Shown here: piece by piece, positions 11,373-20,950 of the stretch
Numbering within the stretch: the stretch's first letter is position 1
How the letters are laid out: every line of letters starts with the position of its first letter
NCBI GenBank assembly: GCA_021307315.1
Contig: JAJSPD010000159.1
Span: forward strand, 1-43,314
Source of the DNA: Bisporella sp. PMI_857
Taxonomy: Eukaryota; Ascomycota; Leotiomycetes; Helotiales; Helotiaceae
Reading direction: 5' to 3'
DNA length: 43,314 bases
Notes under the pieces: model-generated
Told to the model about the DNA's origin: nothing
Seen by the model: only the letters and a program-made list of their open reading frames with translations
Databases searched by the model: none
Program-made: the position numbers and the translations under genes

Positions 11373-13361
11373 ATGGATCAAGCTATGGACGCAATGGCCA
11401 ACGCACACCCCCTCCAAGCAATCCAATCGACAATTGGTGCTGCTGGTGGAGACCCTCGTCCACTCCAGCGCGCCTCTCTCTTCAACAATGCTAATGATGG
11501 CCCCGCCAAAATCATTGCCAAAGTGTCTGGAGTACAGAGCGGAGGCATTCGTGAAGATGATGGCCCTTATTTCACAAACAATGAAGGCATTCCTTTCCCG
11601 GACCCTGCTCACAGCAAGACTATTGGAGGGCTGCCGTTGGCTAGTGATACCTATCTGTTCCAGAAACAGCAGCACTTTAATCGGAGTAAGAATTTAGAGA
11701 GTAAGTGACAGCCTAAACCACAACGGAGCAAAAATGTGACATCAGATAGGGATGGTGCATCCGTGTGGCAGTGGAGCTTTTGGCTATTTTTAAACAACAG
11801 CAGATGTGTCTGATTTGACTAAAGTAAGGTTGCCACGATCTTACTTATGTATTGTTTCCGTATTCATAGTCATAGGCGAACTTCCTCAACGGCAAAGGCG
11901 TGAAAACTCCTGTCTTCATGCGATTCTCTACTGTGACCCTTGGGCGCGAGTTTCCGGACCTGGCACGCAACCCTCGTGGCTTCGCTATCAAGTTTTATAC
12001 CGGAGAAGGAAATTATGATATCGTCGGGCTGAACTTTGTAAGTTTGTCTAATATCAGAACAGCGGTTTCTCTAACTCCGTCGCAGCCTGTGTTTTTCTGC
12101 AGAGATCCAATTCAGGGTCCAGACGTCATCCGTTCACAGCATCGGAACCCCAAGAACTTCTTGCTGGATTACAACTCCCTTTTTGATCTCCTAGCTCTCA
12201 CTCCCGAGGCCAATCACGCGGGAATGATGTTCTTCAGTGATCACGGGACTCCAGATGGATGGAGACACAACCACGGATATGGTTGTCATACCTTCAAGTG
12301 GGTTAACAAGAATGGGAAGTTCGTCTACATCAAGTATCATTTCCTTGCCAAACACGGCCAAAAGCAATTTACGGCCGATGAGGCAACAAGGATTAGTGGA
12401 GTGGACCCTGATTACTCCAAGCGTGAGCTTTGGGAGGCTATGGAGAACGGGGATGAGGTCGAATGGACTGCAAATGTACAGATCATGCAACCGGAGGAGG
12501 CAGATGCGAATGTACTTGGGTTTGATCCATTTGATGTCACCAAAGTCTGGCCTAGGGCACAATTTCCAGTTAGTTGTTCTAAACCCACCTTCTTCGACTT
12601 ACTGACCTTGGAAACAGATGCACGAATTTGGAAGACTGGTTCTAAACAAGAACCCTGAAAACTTCCATCGTGATGTGGAGCAAGCTGCATTCTCGCCTGG
12701 AAGCATGGTTCCTGGCATCGAAGACAGCCCAGACGCTCTGCTACAATTTCGGATGTTCTTCTACCGTGACGCACAGTACCATCGGATTGGCGTAAACTTG
12801 CATCAAGTTCCTGTCAACTGTCCATTCATGGCCGGTTCCTTTAGTTCTCTCAACTTCGACGGACAACAACGCAACGATGCTAATCACGCCGGGAACCCTC
12901 AATATGTGCCTAACTCGTTTAAGCATAAGTTCCGTCCGGACACTGCTGAATCCCCTTACATGGTCTCCGATAACATTGTCTCTCGGAAAAGCCACTATCA
13001 TCATGAAGGAAAACTCTCCGACTACGACCAGGCAAGAGAATTGTATACACGAGTTATGACGGATAGCCAGCGCCACAATCTCCATTCTAATACCGCTGAA
13101 TTACTGCGGCGTGTCGATTCCAAAGTTATCAAGGTCGGTTACCTTGCTCAGCTTTGGAATATTGACCCCGACTACGCCCAAGCGATATATGATATGCTGC
13201 CGGAGGCTGCAAGGACAGGTGCAGAGGGCTTCGAGTTTGTTGATGTGCAGAATAAAGCAAAGGGAGCAGAGCTAGCTGGAAAGGAAGCGAAGTTCCGGCC
13301 AAGCATGCCGCAAGAGAGGTTGGTTGGTTTTGCTCCAGAGATGGGGGTATACAACCTTTGA
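11373..13361 (+). pseudogene. Catalase gene with five exons and one premature stop
   Basis: Heme catalase (2 H2O2 to O2 and water). Exons: 11373-11700, 11750-11823, 11876-12037, 12086-12568, 12618-13361, all with GT-AG introns of 48-52 nt. Phases match perfectly and give about 596 codons. Exon 2 carries the catalytic-His block MVHPCGSGAFGYF, but the next codon is TAA (11791-11793), where a Glu or similar is expected before TTADVSDLTK. This truncates the protein at about residue 123. Downstream is undamaged: FSDHGTPDGWRHNHGYG, RMFFYRDAQYHRIG (containing the presumed proximal heme Tyr) and a C-terminal extension. A single lesion in an otherwise clean gene suggests recent loss or a sequence error. 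No intron that removes the TAA is evident. Confidence 0.85.
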
Positions 13362-13394
13362 TTGTGTAGTAGATCACAGAAATAAAGAATTTCA

Positions 13395-13575
13395 GTTAGT
13401 TACTCAATTTCAATACAATCCAAAGTAGAATCAGACTTATTAGACTCTTCTTCATCATCCTCTATAGTTATAGCCTCCCCTGCAGCCAATTGCGCTTTCT
13501 TAATCTGTTTAATGTCTGTAAACTTCGAATTTGGATTAGTCCTAACTTTCATTCGTTTTCTTGGTCTAGCTTTCT
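13395..13575 (-). pseudogene. C-terminal tail of a pogo-like (DDE_1) transposase, fragment
   Basis: On the minus strand the frame reads RPRKRMKVRTNPNSKF, TDIKQIKKAQLAAGEA, then an acidic Asp/Glu/Ser-rich end and a stop at about 13395. The 'basic cluster, NPNSKF, DIKQIKKAQ' tail is common at the C-terminus of fungal pogo/Fot-type transposases. No DDE domain remains nearby and sequence up to 13780 is otherwise empty. The assignment is by resemblance only. Confidence 0.4.
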
Positions 13576-13782
13576 CTAATTAAACCTCTAGTGACTGATC
13601 TCCGAATGTGACTATTTACCAAAGTGATTGTTGGTAAAGTTGCACTCACAGAGGTCAGGGACCCAAACGACTGTACCTAGACTAGTCCGCACCGCAACTT
13701 AAATAAGTAGCCATCTAAATAAACCTTTAGAATGAAATTCTGCAAGAGTCGTAAAACGAGGCAAACGGCCACCCCGTTAAAG

Positions 13783-14636
13783 TCATAGTAAGCTTGTGGT
13801 ATATGCCAAAATATCTAGATAAAATATGCCACGGCCCTCGAGATAATTTTCAGCGTATTTGAGCTCAAAGTTGGCCAGACGCTCTTCGAATATCTTTTCG
13901 TTTGGCGAAGCCACTATTGAGTGCCAGAGTCCATAGAATTCATCCCATGCTTTGCCTTCTACAGTATTTGTCGATTGGCCACCTGAATCCAAAAGCTGGC
14001 TGACAATGCCGCAGGATCGCCTTGTTAGCATGCCAGAGGCAAAGCAGCGCCTTTGAGGAAAAGAACCAAGTTACAGCAGCATTTATCACAGCCAGACATC
14101 GGTCAGTCAGCACAACAGAAGGTAGCTCATATTGATAGAGAGACTTGAGGTGTTGCAATGCCCACGAATAATCCTCTTTTGATTCACCAGAGAGAAATGC
14201 AAATGCAATGCAGAAAGAACACTGACAAGAATCGACGCTAATCATATCAAGGAGTGGCATAGCGTGCTTATTCGTCTCGTAAGTGCAGTCTAACAACAAG
14301 ACGTCCGGGTTGCATCGTTAGATATGCAACGGAGTCTGGATGGGCGAAGAAGATGGCTGTAAGACGGTTGTCTGAATCCAATCCGACTCGACACCAAAAG
14401 CTCTCCTTGTGCAATTGGTCGACCAATTCCTGGATGCTGCTCTGTCCTTCACGAAGATCTCTTTGTTACCGCGATGCGCTGGGTGTGCAGATGCCTTTTC
14501 ACTCTGTGGATGGTTGTGCAGGGCGCCTTGTCTGCTCGATAGCTTAGGACCCATGTATTTCTATCTAATGAAACGTGCGAGAATTGCAGTCCCCCGAGGC
14601 AGTTCTCAAAACTCGTTTTCAAACCAACGAGATTCA
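13783..14636 (-). pseudogene. MULE (Mutator-like) transposase relic
   Basis: Read right to left: WVLSYRADKG, then after a frame change HNHPQSEKASAHPAHRG, QELVDQLHKESFW, LTAIFFAHPDSVAYL, LLDCTYETNKHAMPLLDM, FAFLSGESKEDYSWALQHL, VVLTDRCLAVINA, LCLWHANKAILRHC, NTVEGKAWDEFYGLW. These are the N-terminal HNHP region and the MULE DDE domain (D of LLDCTYETN, D of LTDR, probable E of NTVEGKAWDEF). At least three frameshifts break it. It abuts the stop codon of the neighbouring S41-like gene, so insertion was at that gene's 3' end. No terminal inverted repeats were identified. Confidence 0.82.
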
Positions 14637-16145
14637 TTACAATTCCCCTTGCAGCTCTTCGTTTTGTAACGCCAATTTCGCAAGCCTTCTCCCAACCTCC
14701 AGCGCATCGCTCACTCGTTCCCATTCCCCCCGCCCTGCCACGACATCACTAACGACCCCAATGCCATCCCAATTCGTCCCCGTAACCGCATGTAAAACCC
14801 TCACACTCGGTACCGCAACAAGCCACCACCCTTTCCCAAAGATCTCTTCACAGATAAACTGCCGATGTGTAATCGGGTTTCCCACCCCGGCCGTCGTGTC
14901 CCCCTCTCCAATAACAGCGCCACTCCTGTTAAATGCCTGTAAATCATATGCCATTCCTTCACCACCTGAAACAGTCTCCTTCGTTGTAAGCACCCATATT
15001 GGTTTTCTCCCACCAAAGACTTGTGTGTCGGCAGGGAGTTCGGAAACGGGAAGAGTATAGAACGACTTCTCGATTTTCCCATGACGGTCAACAAAATCGA
15101 GAATGTGGATTGGTCCGTTGTCCATGAGATAAGAGAGCATGAAATATACGGTGTCGGGACTACCGCCATGGTTATCGCGTAAGTCTATGAGCAGCGCGTC
15201 GGTGTCTGCTACTTTACTCAAAATTTTCCCTATCTCGAATCAAATTTCCTGCCAATCAGAAGCAAAGCATTCTTCAGAGGGAATGAATCCAAATATCGGG
15301 AGCGTGGCGATTATCTTTCCGGGAACAGTTTCTTTATCCAAAGAGATAGATCCAAAGCCGAAATTCAAACGGCGTAAGTCCTCGAGGTGTCTTGGCGGTT
15401 CGTGAGGGGGGTTGGGGTCGTTGGGTGGCTCGACGAAGAGAATTCGCATGTGTTTGTCGAGAGCGGCTGCGTGTAAGTCTGCAGTCAGTTGCCTTGCCAA
15501 TTTCTCGCTTTCGACGAAGCTGTCGTAGTCTCCGTTATCGAAATGAGTCTCGAGAGCGGACGCTAGTTGCTCTGCTAGATCTTGGTTGACATATTGATCG
15601 CGCAAAACGTCGGAAATTCCGTCCACGACTGCTCTTCGCATCGTTGTGTTTAAAGGCTTGAGGGCTTTCTCGTAGCGAGCCCTGCGAGGATTGTCCTTGG
15701 GGGTGAATTTGATCGGCGTGATGATAGCATGGATATCGAATTCCGTGACGGGGTAGTTCGGCTGAGAAATATCAACGACCATGGTAGATCGCACATATTG
15801 CGGACGATCCTTCTCTTTCAAGACAACTACAACTGTTGCTGATTCAGAACTAGACTCGACCTCTGCAATATTGAAGCCACCAAACCAGTGAGCAAAGTCT
15901 AACTCGCGGTTGATGTTGGCAATATCTTGACTTCCTACCGAGTACGGAAAATCGGGACCCGAGTGATATTCAAGAAGTATCTTCTTGTCCCCTGTGTTGA
16001 ATGCTTTAAGCCATGATGTAAACTGAATCAATGCGGGATGATTCAAGGGGATTGCCGGGTATGATAGCTTGAGACTCATTGGATCTGCTGGAATATGCAG
16101 ACCCGTGACTCCTAGAGAAGTCAGAATTAACTGGAAAAGCTGCAT
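14637..16145 (-). pseudogene. S41-family (tail-specific/IRBP-type) peptidase-like protein with one in-frame TGA
   Basis: Predicted secreted S41 serine-peptidase-like protein. The ATG at 16145 starts a hydrophobic leader (MQLFQLILTSLGVTGLHI) compatible with a signal peptide. The frame is continuous from 16145 to the TAA at 14637 except for one TGA at 15240-15242 (WQEI*FEIGKIL). Removing that single stop would leave about 502 residues. The C-terminal catalytic domain after the stop has LLIDLRDNHGGSPD and the nucleophile region TVSGGEGMAY. The N-terminal half matches the fold-unknown domain usual in fungal S41 proteins. CGA to TGA is the simplest origin (Arg to stop). Ends 1 nt from a MULE relic. 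Function of the fungal family is poorly known. Confidence 0.8.
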
Positions 16146-17093
16146 GATGCTGTCTAGCGGATACGGTAACTGTGATACTATGCATGACTTTATGGAAGGA
16201 GGACATTTGAAGATTCATCTATGATCACTGCCCAGATGTATGTTGTCCGTTTGTAAGAGCGGGGCAATCTCCCGGGTACCACTACGTTTACCACCCATGG
16301 TACGTTTAGAATTTGTATTAGTAAGCGCTGCAAAACGTACCGGGTCCGACTACCCTGACCCCTGGGGGTCAGTTTAGAATCATGACTAAGCGCGTTTTGC
16401 ACCCCCCAAGCCTGTAAGCACAGGGCAACAAGCCTATAAACACAGGGCAATTAGCCTGTCAACACAGGACAACCAGCCTGTAAACACAACGCGACCAGCC
16501 TGTAAAAACGCGATTACAAGCTTGTAGTACAACTATATAACGTATTCCACCACTAAGTGGCCTTTATTACTAAGTGGCCCGGATCTCTGCTACTCTACTA
16601 CATTTTCAACCTTGAACTCGATATTGCTCAACAACTACTTATAATATTGACTTAATAATTGAATTAATTGATATATTACTTAGTTGAGCAACTCCGAGAA
16701 GTGTGCTTTACTGTATTACATAAGCTACAAGTAAGTAGCGTGCGTTTTGCTATTTTAATCTCCGGTTGTTGAATTACTTGAATTGCTTCTTGAATTACTT
16801 CTTGAATTACTTTTTGACTTGCAATTTCAGCTCGAAACTAAGCTTCAATTTGATTTTCCGGATTTTTATAAACTTCTGCAACGCTTAAAACACTTTTTTA
16901 AAATACGTATAACATTTTTTTAGCTTTTTTTTTCTTGATTTTTTTATTTGCAGCTTGCAACTTTCGGTTTTCAGCTGCAAGAATTGTTGCGTTGTGTATA
17001 GCTAATTAGCAACTTTTAATAAGTTGATTAACTGTATAAATAGTTGGACTTAAAAAACTTTGCGTACGATATTGAATTAATTTTTGAACTACT
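16146..17093. other. Non-coding stretch between the S41-like gene and the transposon nest
   Basis: Contains the promoter side of the S41-like gene, a 22-bp tandem array (16410-16519), a doubled CTAAGTGGCC near 16555-16590, a short inverted pair TTGCTCAAC/GTTGAGCAA around 16627-16696, and direct repeats of CTTGAATTACTT near 16780-16815. No coding sequence is visible. It may be debris from the left side of a transposon, but no end was found. Confidence 0.45.
16410..16519. repeat. Five tandem 22-bp units, most with a small inverted repeat
   Basis: Units start at 16410, 16432, 16454, 16476 and 16498. Unit 1 is GCCTGTAAGCACAGGGCAAC plus AA. The first three carry a CCTRTnnnnACAGG-type hairpin; later units drift. 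A sixth partial unit (GCTTGTAGTAC) follows. The design resembles subterminal binding-site arrays of DNA transposons. Confidence 0.85.
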
Positions 17094-17409
17094 TGTAACA
17101 AATAGAGGGCAACAGGAGGGATTGCAATATAACAGGTAAGACACGTGACTGCAATAGTGACGTATTGATATCAAAAGTATGCTTGTCCGTCTAGCAGATA
17201 AACTCAAGCTTGCCTTTCTCCAGGAAGCTCTAGCGGTTCCTTATATCCTTCCAGCTGTGCTGTAGCTGTCAGCCTGTGGCTATTGTAGCTGAGCTTGTAG
17301 CTGCTGTAGCGGTATGCCTGTGGCTGCTCATGGGCGGAGCATGCCGCTTGCGGCCCCTCAGCTCATAAGCTGTTATGATATCCGCCTCTAACCAGCTCTG
17401 GCTGCTACA
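17094..17409 (-). mobile_element. Solo LTR, 423-bp family, shortened copy in reverse orientation
   Basis: In reverse complement it begins TGTAGCAGCCAGAGC and ends CTATTTGTTACA, matching the solo LTRs at 19908-20330 and 39294-39719. It is about 100 bp shorter because the internal CAGCCACAGGC-type minisatellite has fewer units. Its flanks do not show a 5-bp duplication (CTACT left, AAAAT right), so it probably marks a deletion or recombination breakpoint, consistent with loss of the hAT left half here. Confidence 0.75.
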
Positions 17410-17651
17410 AAAATATTACCCTAAATCGGGTATATCCTCTAAAAATAAAGCTATTTATTTATCTTTAATATTAGATCCAAGAATAAAAAGAGAAGGGCTT
17501 CAAAATATAGGCCTTACTAAAGGCCAATCTACAGATATCTATAATAAATTATGGGAAGAATATAATGAGTAAGTTTTATTTAATTTATATTTAATTATTT
17601 ATTAACCAATTCAATTAGAGAAAACAAAGAATCATTATTAAATATATTACC

Positions 17652-19513
17652 TAACGTAATCCACAAGCGAGTGGTCAACACAAGCGAGTGGTCATATTTT
17701 TCTTGGCATTAAACTTTTGACTTTACACAACAATTATACAACAACTACAAATGGTTCGTACGTGGAAAGAATCGGACATGCTTTTAGCTGTTCAAACTGT
17801 ACAAAATAACCCTCGAATGCATGTTGCTAAAATTGCACGAATATATAATGTGCCTAATACATCATTACGCCGTCGAGTTCGAGGAACACCCGCAAAGCAA
17901 AATACTATACCAGCAAATCGAAAATTAAGTCAATTAGAAGAAGAAACTATCGTACGACATATTCTTGACTTGGATTCGCGATCGTTTCCTCCTCGAATAA
18001 GCAATGTTGAAGATATGGCAAATCGATTGCTTGCGGAACGAAACGCGGAACGCGTCGGCAAGAATTGGACTTCAAATTTCGTACGACGACAACTAAAGCT
18101 TCGGACGCGTTTTAATCGGAAAATTGATTATCAAAGAGCTAAATGCGAAGATCCGAACGTGTATAACGCGTGGTTTCGGCTCGTACGAAACACAATTAAC
18201 AAATACGGAATCAACGAAGAAGATATATACAACTTTGACGAAACTGGGTTTTTAATGGGCCAAATTTCGTCCGAAATGGTTGTAACAAGCGCTGAACGGC
18301 AAAATAGACCTCGAACTGTACAACAAGGAAACCGCGAATGGATTACAGTTATTCAAGGTGTTAGTTCGTACGGCTATGCGCTACCGCCATATATTATTGT
18401 TGCAGGCAAGACCCACTTATCGTCATGGTACGAAAACAGTCAATTGCCGGACGATTGGGTAATTGCAGTTACGGCAAATGGTTGGACAACAAATGAACGC
18501 GGTTTAGATTGGATTCAGCACTTTGATCAGCACACAAAACGTCGTACGAAAGGTGTATATCGGCTTCTTATTCTTGACGGTCACGAAAGCCATCATTCGA
18601 CCGAATTTGAGCTTTATTGCAAAGAACACAATATTATAACGTTGTGTATGCCTGCACATTCATCTCACAAGCTTCAGCCACTTGATGTTGGGTGTTTCCG
18701 CGCGTTGAAACGTTCGTACGGTACAGAAATTGAAAAATTAATGCGTGCGCATATAACACACATTTCTAAAGAAGACTTTTTTCCAGCTTTTTACAGTGCA
18801 TTTCGTACGACAATGACAGAATCAAATATTCAAGGAGGGTTTCGCGGAACAGGGCTTGTACCGTACGATCCAAATTATGTGATTTCACAGCTTGATATTA
18901 GACTTTCTACTCCAACTCCTTCGACAACTTCGTCTGGCTTGCTTTCAGCTTGGGAGCCAAAAACGCCGCACAACGTAATCGAAACGCAATCACATACTAA
19001 ATATGTGAAAGAAAAGATCGTACGACATCAAAATAGCTCGCCAACTGCGCTTTTGTCAAGTGTAGATCAGTTTGCTAAAGGTGCAACGCGTGCAATTCAC
19101 GAATTAGTTTTGTTACGCGAAGAGAACGCCGCATTGCGCAAAGCAAATGATAAACTTAGTCGGCGTCGTCGTACGAAAAAGCGTCGAATTCAAGAAGGAG
19201 GATCACTTAGTTTACGAGATGCACAAGACCTTCAGGCTCAAAATGACGTTAATACGCAATTACAGACTGATTTAGCCGAAAGTAGTAGTCGTACGAAGGT
19301 TTCCGCACCACAACAACGACGTTGTAAATCGTGCGGAGAATTTGGTCATAACGTACGAACGTGTCAAAATATTAGAGTAGAACTTGGAGATTTCGAATCT
19401 GAATAGCTATAATTAATTAATTGTTTAATTGTTGTGTTATTTAACTTTTTGTGTTGTGCCAAGAAAAATATGACCACTCGCTTGTGTTGACCACTCGCTT
19501 GTGGATTACGTTA
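17652..19513 (+). mobile_element. Fot1/pogo-type DNA transposon, apparently intact
   Basis: Perfect 55-bp terminal inverted repeats (17654-17708 and 19457-19511), flanked by a TA duplication (17652-17653 and 19512-19513). Each TIR starts ACGTAATCC and contains two copies of CACAAGCGAGTGGTCA one after the other. A single uninterrupted transposase ORF fills the inside. It sits inside hAT coding sequence. Perfect TIRs and an open ORF point to a recent insertion. Confidence 0.95.
17751..19406 (+). CDS. Fot1/pogo transposase (DDE_1) with CCHC knuckle
   Basis: 551 residues, intronless, no stops. Order: psq-type helix-turn-helix near 5-45 (MHVAKIARIYNVPNTSLRRR); CENP-B-type HTH near 55-125 (KLSQLEEETIVRHILDLD); DDE_1 domain near 135-380 with YNFDETGFLMG (first Asp), LLILDGHESHHS (second Asp) and MPAHSSHKLQPLDVGCF (third acidic residue, Asp). 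A basic, Arg/Lys-rich segment (RRRRTKKRR) follows near 480, then a zinc knuckle CKSCGEFGHNVRTC at the C-terminus. Cut-and-paste mobilisation at TA is known for the family. The zinc knuckle occurs in some fungal DDE_1 proteins. The hexamer CGTACG appears 13 times in this ORF. Confidence 0.95.
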   Translation: MVRTWKESDMLLAVQTVQNNPRMHVAKIARIYNVPNTSLRRRVRGTPAKQNTIPANRKLSQLEEETIVRHILDLDSRSFPPRISNVEDMANRLLAERNAERVGKNWTSNFVRRQLKLRTRFNRKIDYQRAKCEDPNVYNAWFRLVRNTINKYGINEEDIYNFDETGFLMGQISSEMVVTSAERQNRPRTVQQGNREWITVIQGVSSYGYALPPYIIVAGKTHLSSWYENSQLPDDWVIAVTANGWTTNERGLDWIQHFDQHTKRRTKGVYRLLILDGHESHHSTEFELYCKEHNIITLCMPAHSSHKLQPLDVGCFRALKRSYGTEIEKLMRAHITHISKEDFFPAFYSAFRTTMTESNIQGGFRGTGLVPYDPNYVISQLDIRLSTPTPSTTSSGLLSAWEPKTPHNVIETQSHTKYVKEKIVRHQNSSPTALLSSVDQFAKGATRAIHELVLLREENAALRKANDKLSRRRRTKKRRIQEGGSLSLRDAQDLQAQNDVNTQLQTDLAESSSRTKVSAPQQRRCKSCGEFGHNVRTCQNIRVELGDFESE

Positions 19514-19641
19514 TTCAAACGCCTTTAAATTATTCTAAATAAACTAGAAGATGATTTAGAGGATATATATATAAATGATGAAAATGAAGGAACCGAATTA
19601 GATATTTACTTAAAAGAAAAAAGAGAAAATCGATCAGTAAG

Positions 19642-19831
19642 TGTCGGATCACTCTACCCGTGGCAACACCGCGTAATTGCTACGCAGTTGCCTGTTGGGT
19701 TGAATGTGATCTGATTGTTGAAGGTTGAATCAAGGATGAGGATATGCCTCATCCCCGAGTCATGTGACCCTGTCACATGACCCATCCAACCTTCAGTAAC
19801 TAAACTATACTGCAAAATATTGATACAAACA
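19642..19831. mobile_element. 190-bp solo LTR inserted at a hAT 5' splice site
   Basis: Begins TGTCGGATCAC and ends ATACAAACA (TG...CA), flanked by a perfect 5-bp duplication GTAAG (19637-19641 and 19832-19836). Removing it with one GTAAG restores the hAT intron GTAAGTTACTTATATTAC...TATATAG and joins KRENRS to MNPLSYW in frame. Family unknown; no internal region present. Confidence 0.85.
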
Positions 19832-19907
19832 GTAAGTTACTTATATTACTTATTATTTTTATTTTGCTAATATATTATATAGATGAATCCTTTAAGCTAT
19901 TGGAATC

Positions 19908-20330
19908 TGTAACAGCCAGAGCCGGTTAGAGACGGATAGGAGCCGAAGGGCCGCAAGCGGCATGCTCCACCCCTGAGCAGCCACAGGCGTACAGCTACAG
20001 CAGCCACAGGCATACAGCTACAGCAGCCACAGGCATACAGCTACAGCAGCCACAGGCATACAGCTACAGCAGGTATACAGCTACAGCAGCCGCAGGCATA
20101 CCGCTACAGCAGCTACAGGCTCAGCTACAGCAGCCACAGGCTGACAGCTACAGCACAGTTGAAAGGATATAAGGAACAGCTAGAGCTTCCTGGGGAAAGG
20201 CAAGCTTGAGTTTATCTGCTAGACGGACACGCATACTTCTGATATCAATACATCACTATTTCTATTCTATTGCAGTCACGTGTCTTACCTGTTATATTGC
20301 AATCCCTCCTGTTGCCCTCTATTTGTTACA
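19908..20330 (+). mobile_element. 423-bp solo LTR with 5-bp target duplication
   Basis: Starts TGTAACAGCCAGAGCC and ends CTATTTGTTACA; perfect duplication GAATC at 19903-19907 and 20331-20335. It interrupts hAT codons SYW^NHNK, which rejoin in frame when it is removed. It contains a 23-bp minisatellite. The same family is at 17094-17409 (reverse) and 39294-39719. Confidence 0.92.
19978..20155 (+). repeat. 23-bp minisatellite inside the solo LTR
   Basis: About seven units of CAGCCACAGGCATACAGCTA plus CAG with small variations; one unit is followed by a partial extra CAGGTATACAGCTACAG. The corresponding array in the copy at 39294-39719 spans roughly 39364-39542 with different unit variants; the copy at 17094-17409 has few units. 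Confidence 0.9.
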
Positions 20331-20689
20331 GAATCACAATAAAGATAAATATCCTATATTATCTATAATAGCTAGAAAGTATTTACAAATACCAGCTACT
20401 TCGGCTTCTAGTGAAAGGTTTTTTAGTCAAGGAGCTTTAAATATTACTAAATTAAGAAATAGGCTTAATAAAGATACTTTTGAGACTATAATGTGTCTTA
20501 AAAGCTGGGGTATTTTTAAAGAGGAATTATTTAATGAAAAAGACAAAGAAGATATAGAAGAAATAGAATTTGTATGTTAAATATATATATTAGATTATTA
20601 GTTATTATTACAATAAATACTCTCAAGATAAACTTTTGTACGTATAAGTTTATAATTTAATTTATATAATTAATTTTATTATATTGAGT

Positions 20690-20812
20690 TATTTGAGTTG
20701 AGTTGAGTTTAGGAGCAAACTCAAACTCAACTCAATAATAATTATACAACTCAAACTCAACTCAACTCAACTCAAAATAACTCAATATAAATTGAGTTGT
20801 TGAGTTTTTTTT
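20690..20812. repeat. GAGTT/AACTC-rich simple repeat near the hAT right end
   Basis: Alternating blocks of TTGAGTTGAGTT and its complement AACTCAACTCAA, giving several short inverted repeats within 130 bp of the hAT terminus at 20822. Subterminal repeats of this kind often occur in hAT elements. Confidence 0.75.
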
Positions 20813-20950
20813 AGACACACTGACCTCCGTGCTAATGAGCCCATAGTAAGACGTTGTGCCTTCCAATATCGTCCAGTTCTGTCACGGTACCGACCCTTGT
20901 CGGGCACGTGCCCTGCTGCCGAGCCACTAGGGCTCCCTCATGTATGGGCC

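Larger units (their letters stand above)
17410..20822 (+). mobile_element. hAT transposon remnant interrupted by Fot1 and two solo LTRs; left end missing
   Basis: hAT coding pieces on the plus strand: 17430-17572 (SLILDPRIKREGLQNIGLTK), an intron (17573-17622), a short exon up to the Fot1 insertion, 19514-19636 (with a frameshift), then across a second intron MNPLSYW (to 19907) joined to NHNKDKYPILSIIARKYLQI and PATSASSERFFSQGA (20331-20580). The last block is the hAT C-terminal dimerisation domain. The right end is ...TAGACACACTG at 20822, whose reverse complement CAGTGTGTCTA is a hAT-type terminus. The sequence after it is Tc1-like coding sequence. The 5' half and left terminus are gone. 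The element is dead. Confidence 0.8.

Noticed and set aside
12191..12562. Minus-strand 123-codon ORF
   Set aside because: Antisense of catalase exon 4; no independent evidence.
17094..20330. A single large inverted-repeat element bounded by the opposite-facing LTR copies at 17094 and 19908
   Set aside because: The copy at 19908 has its own 5-bp target duplication (GAATC) and the interior is hAT plus Fot1; these are independent solo LTRs.
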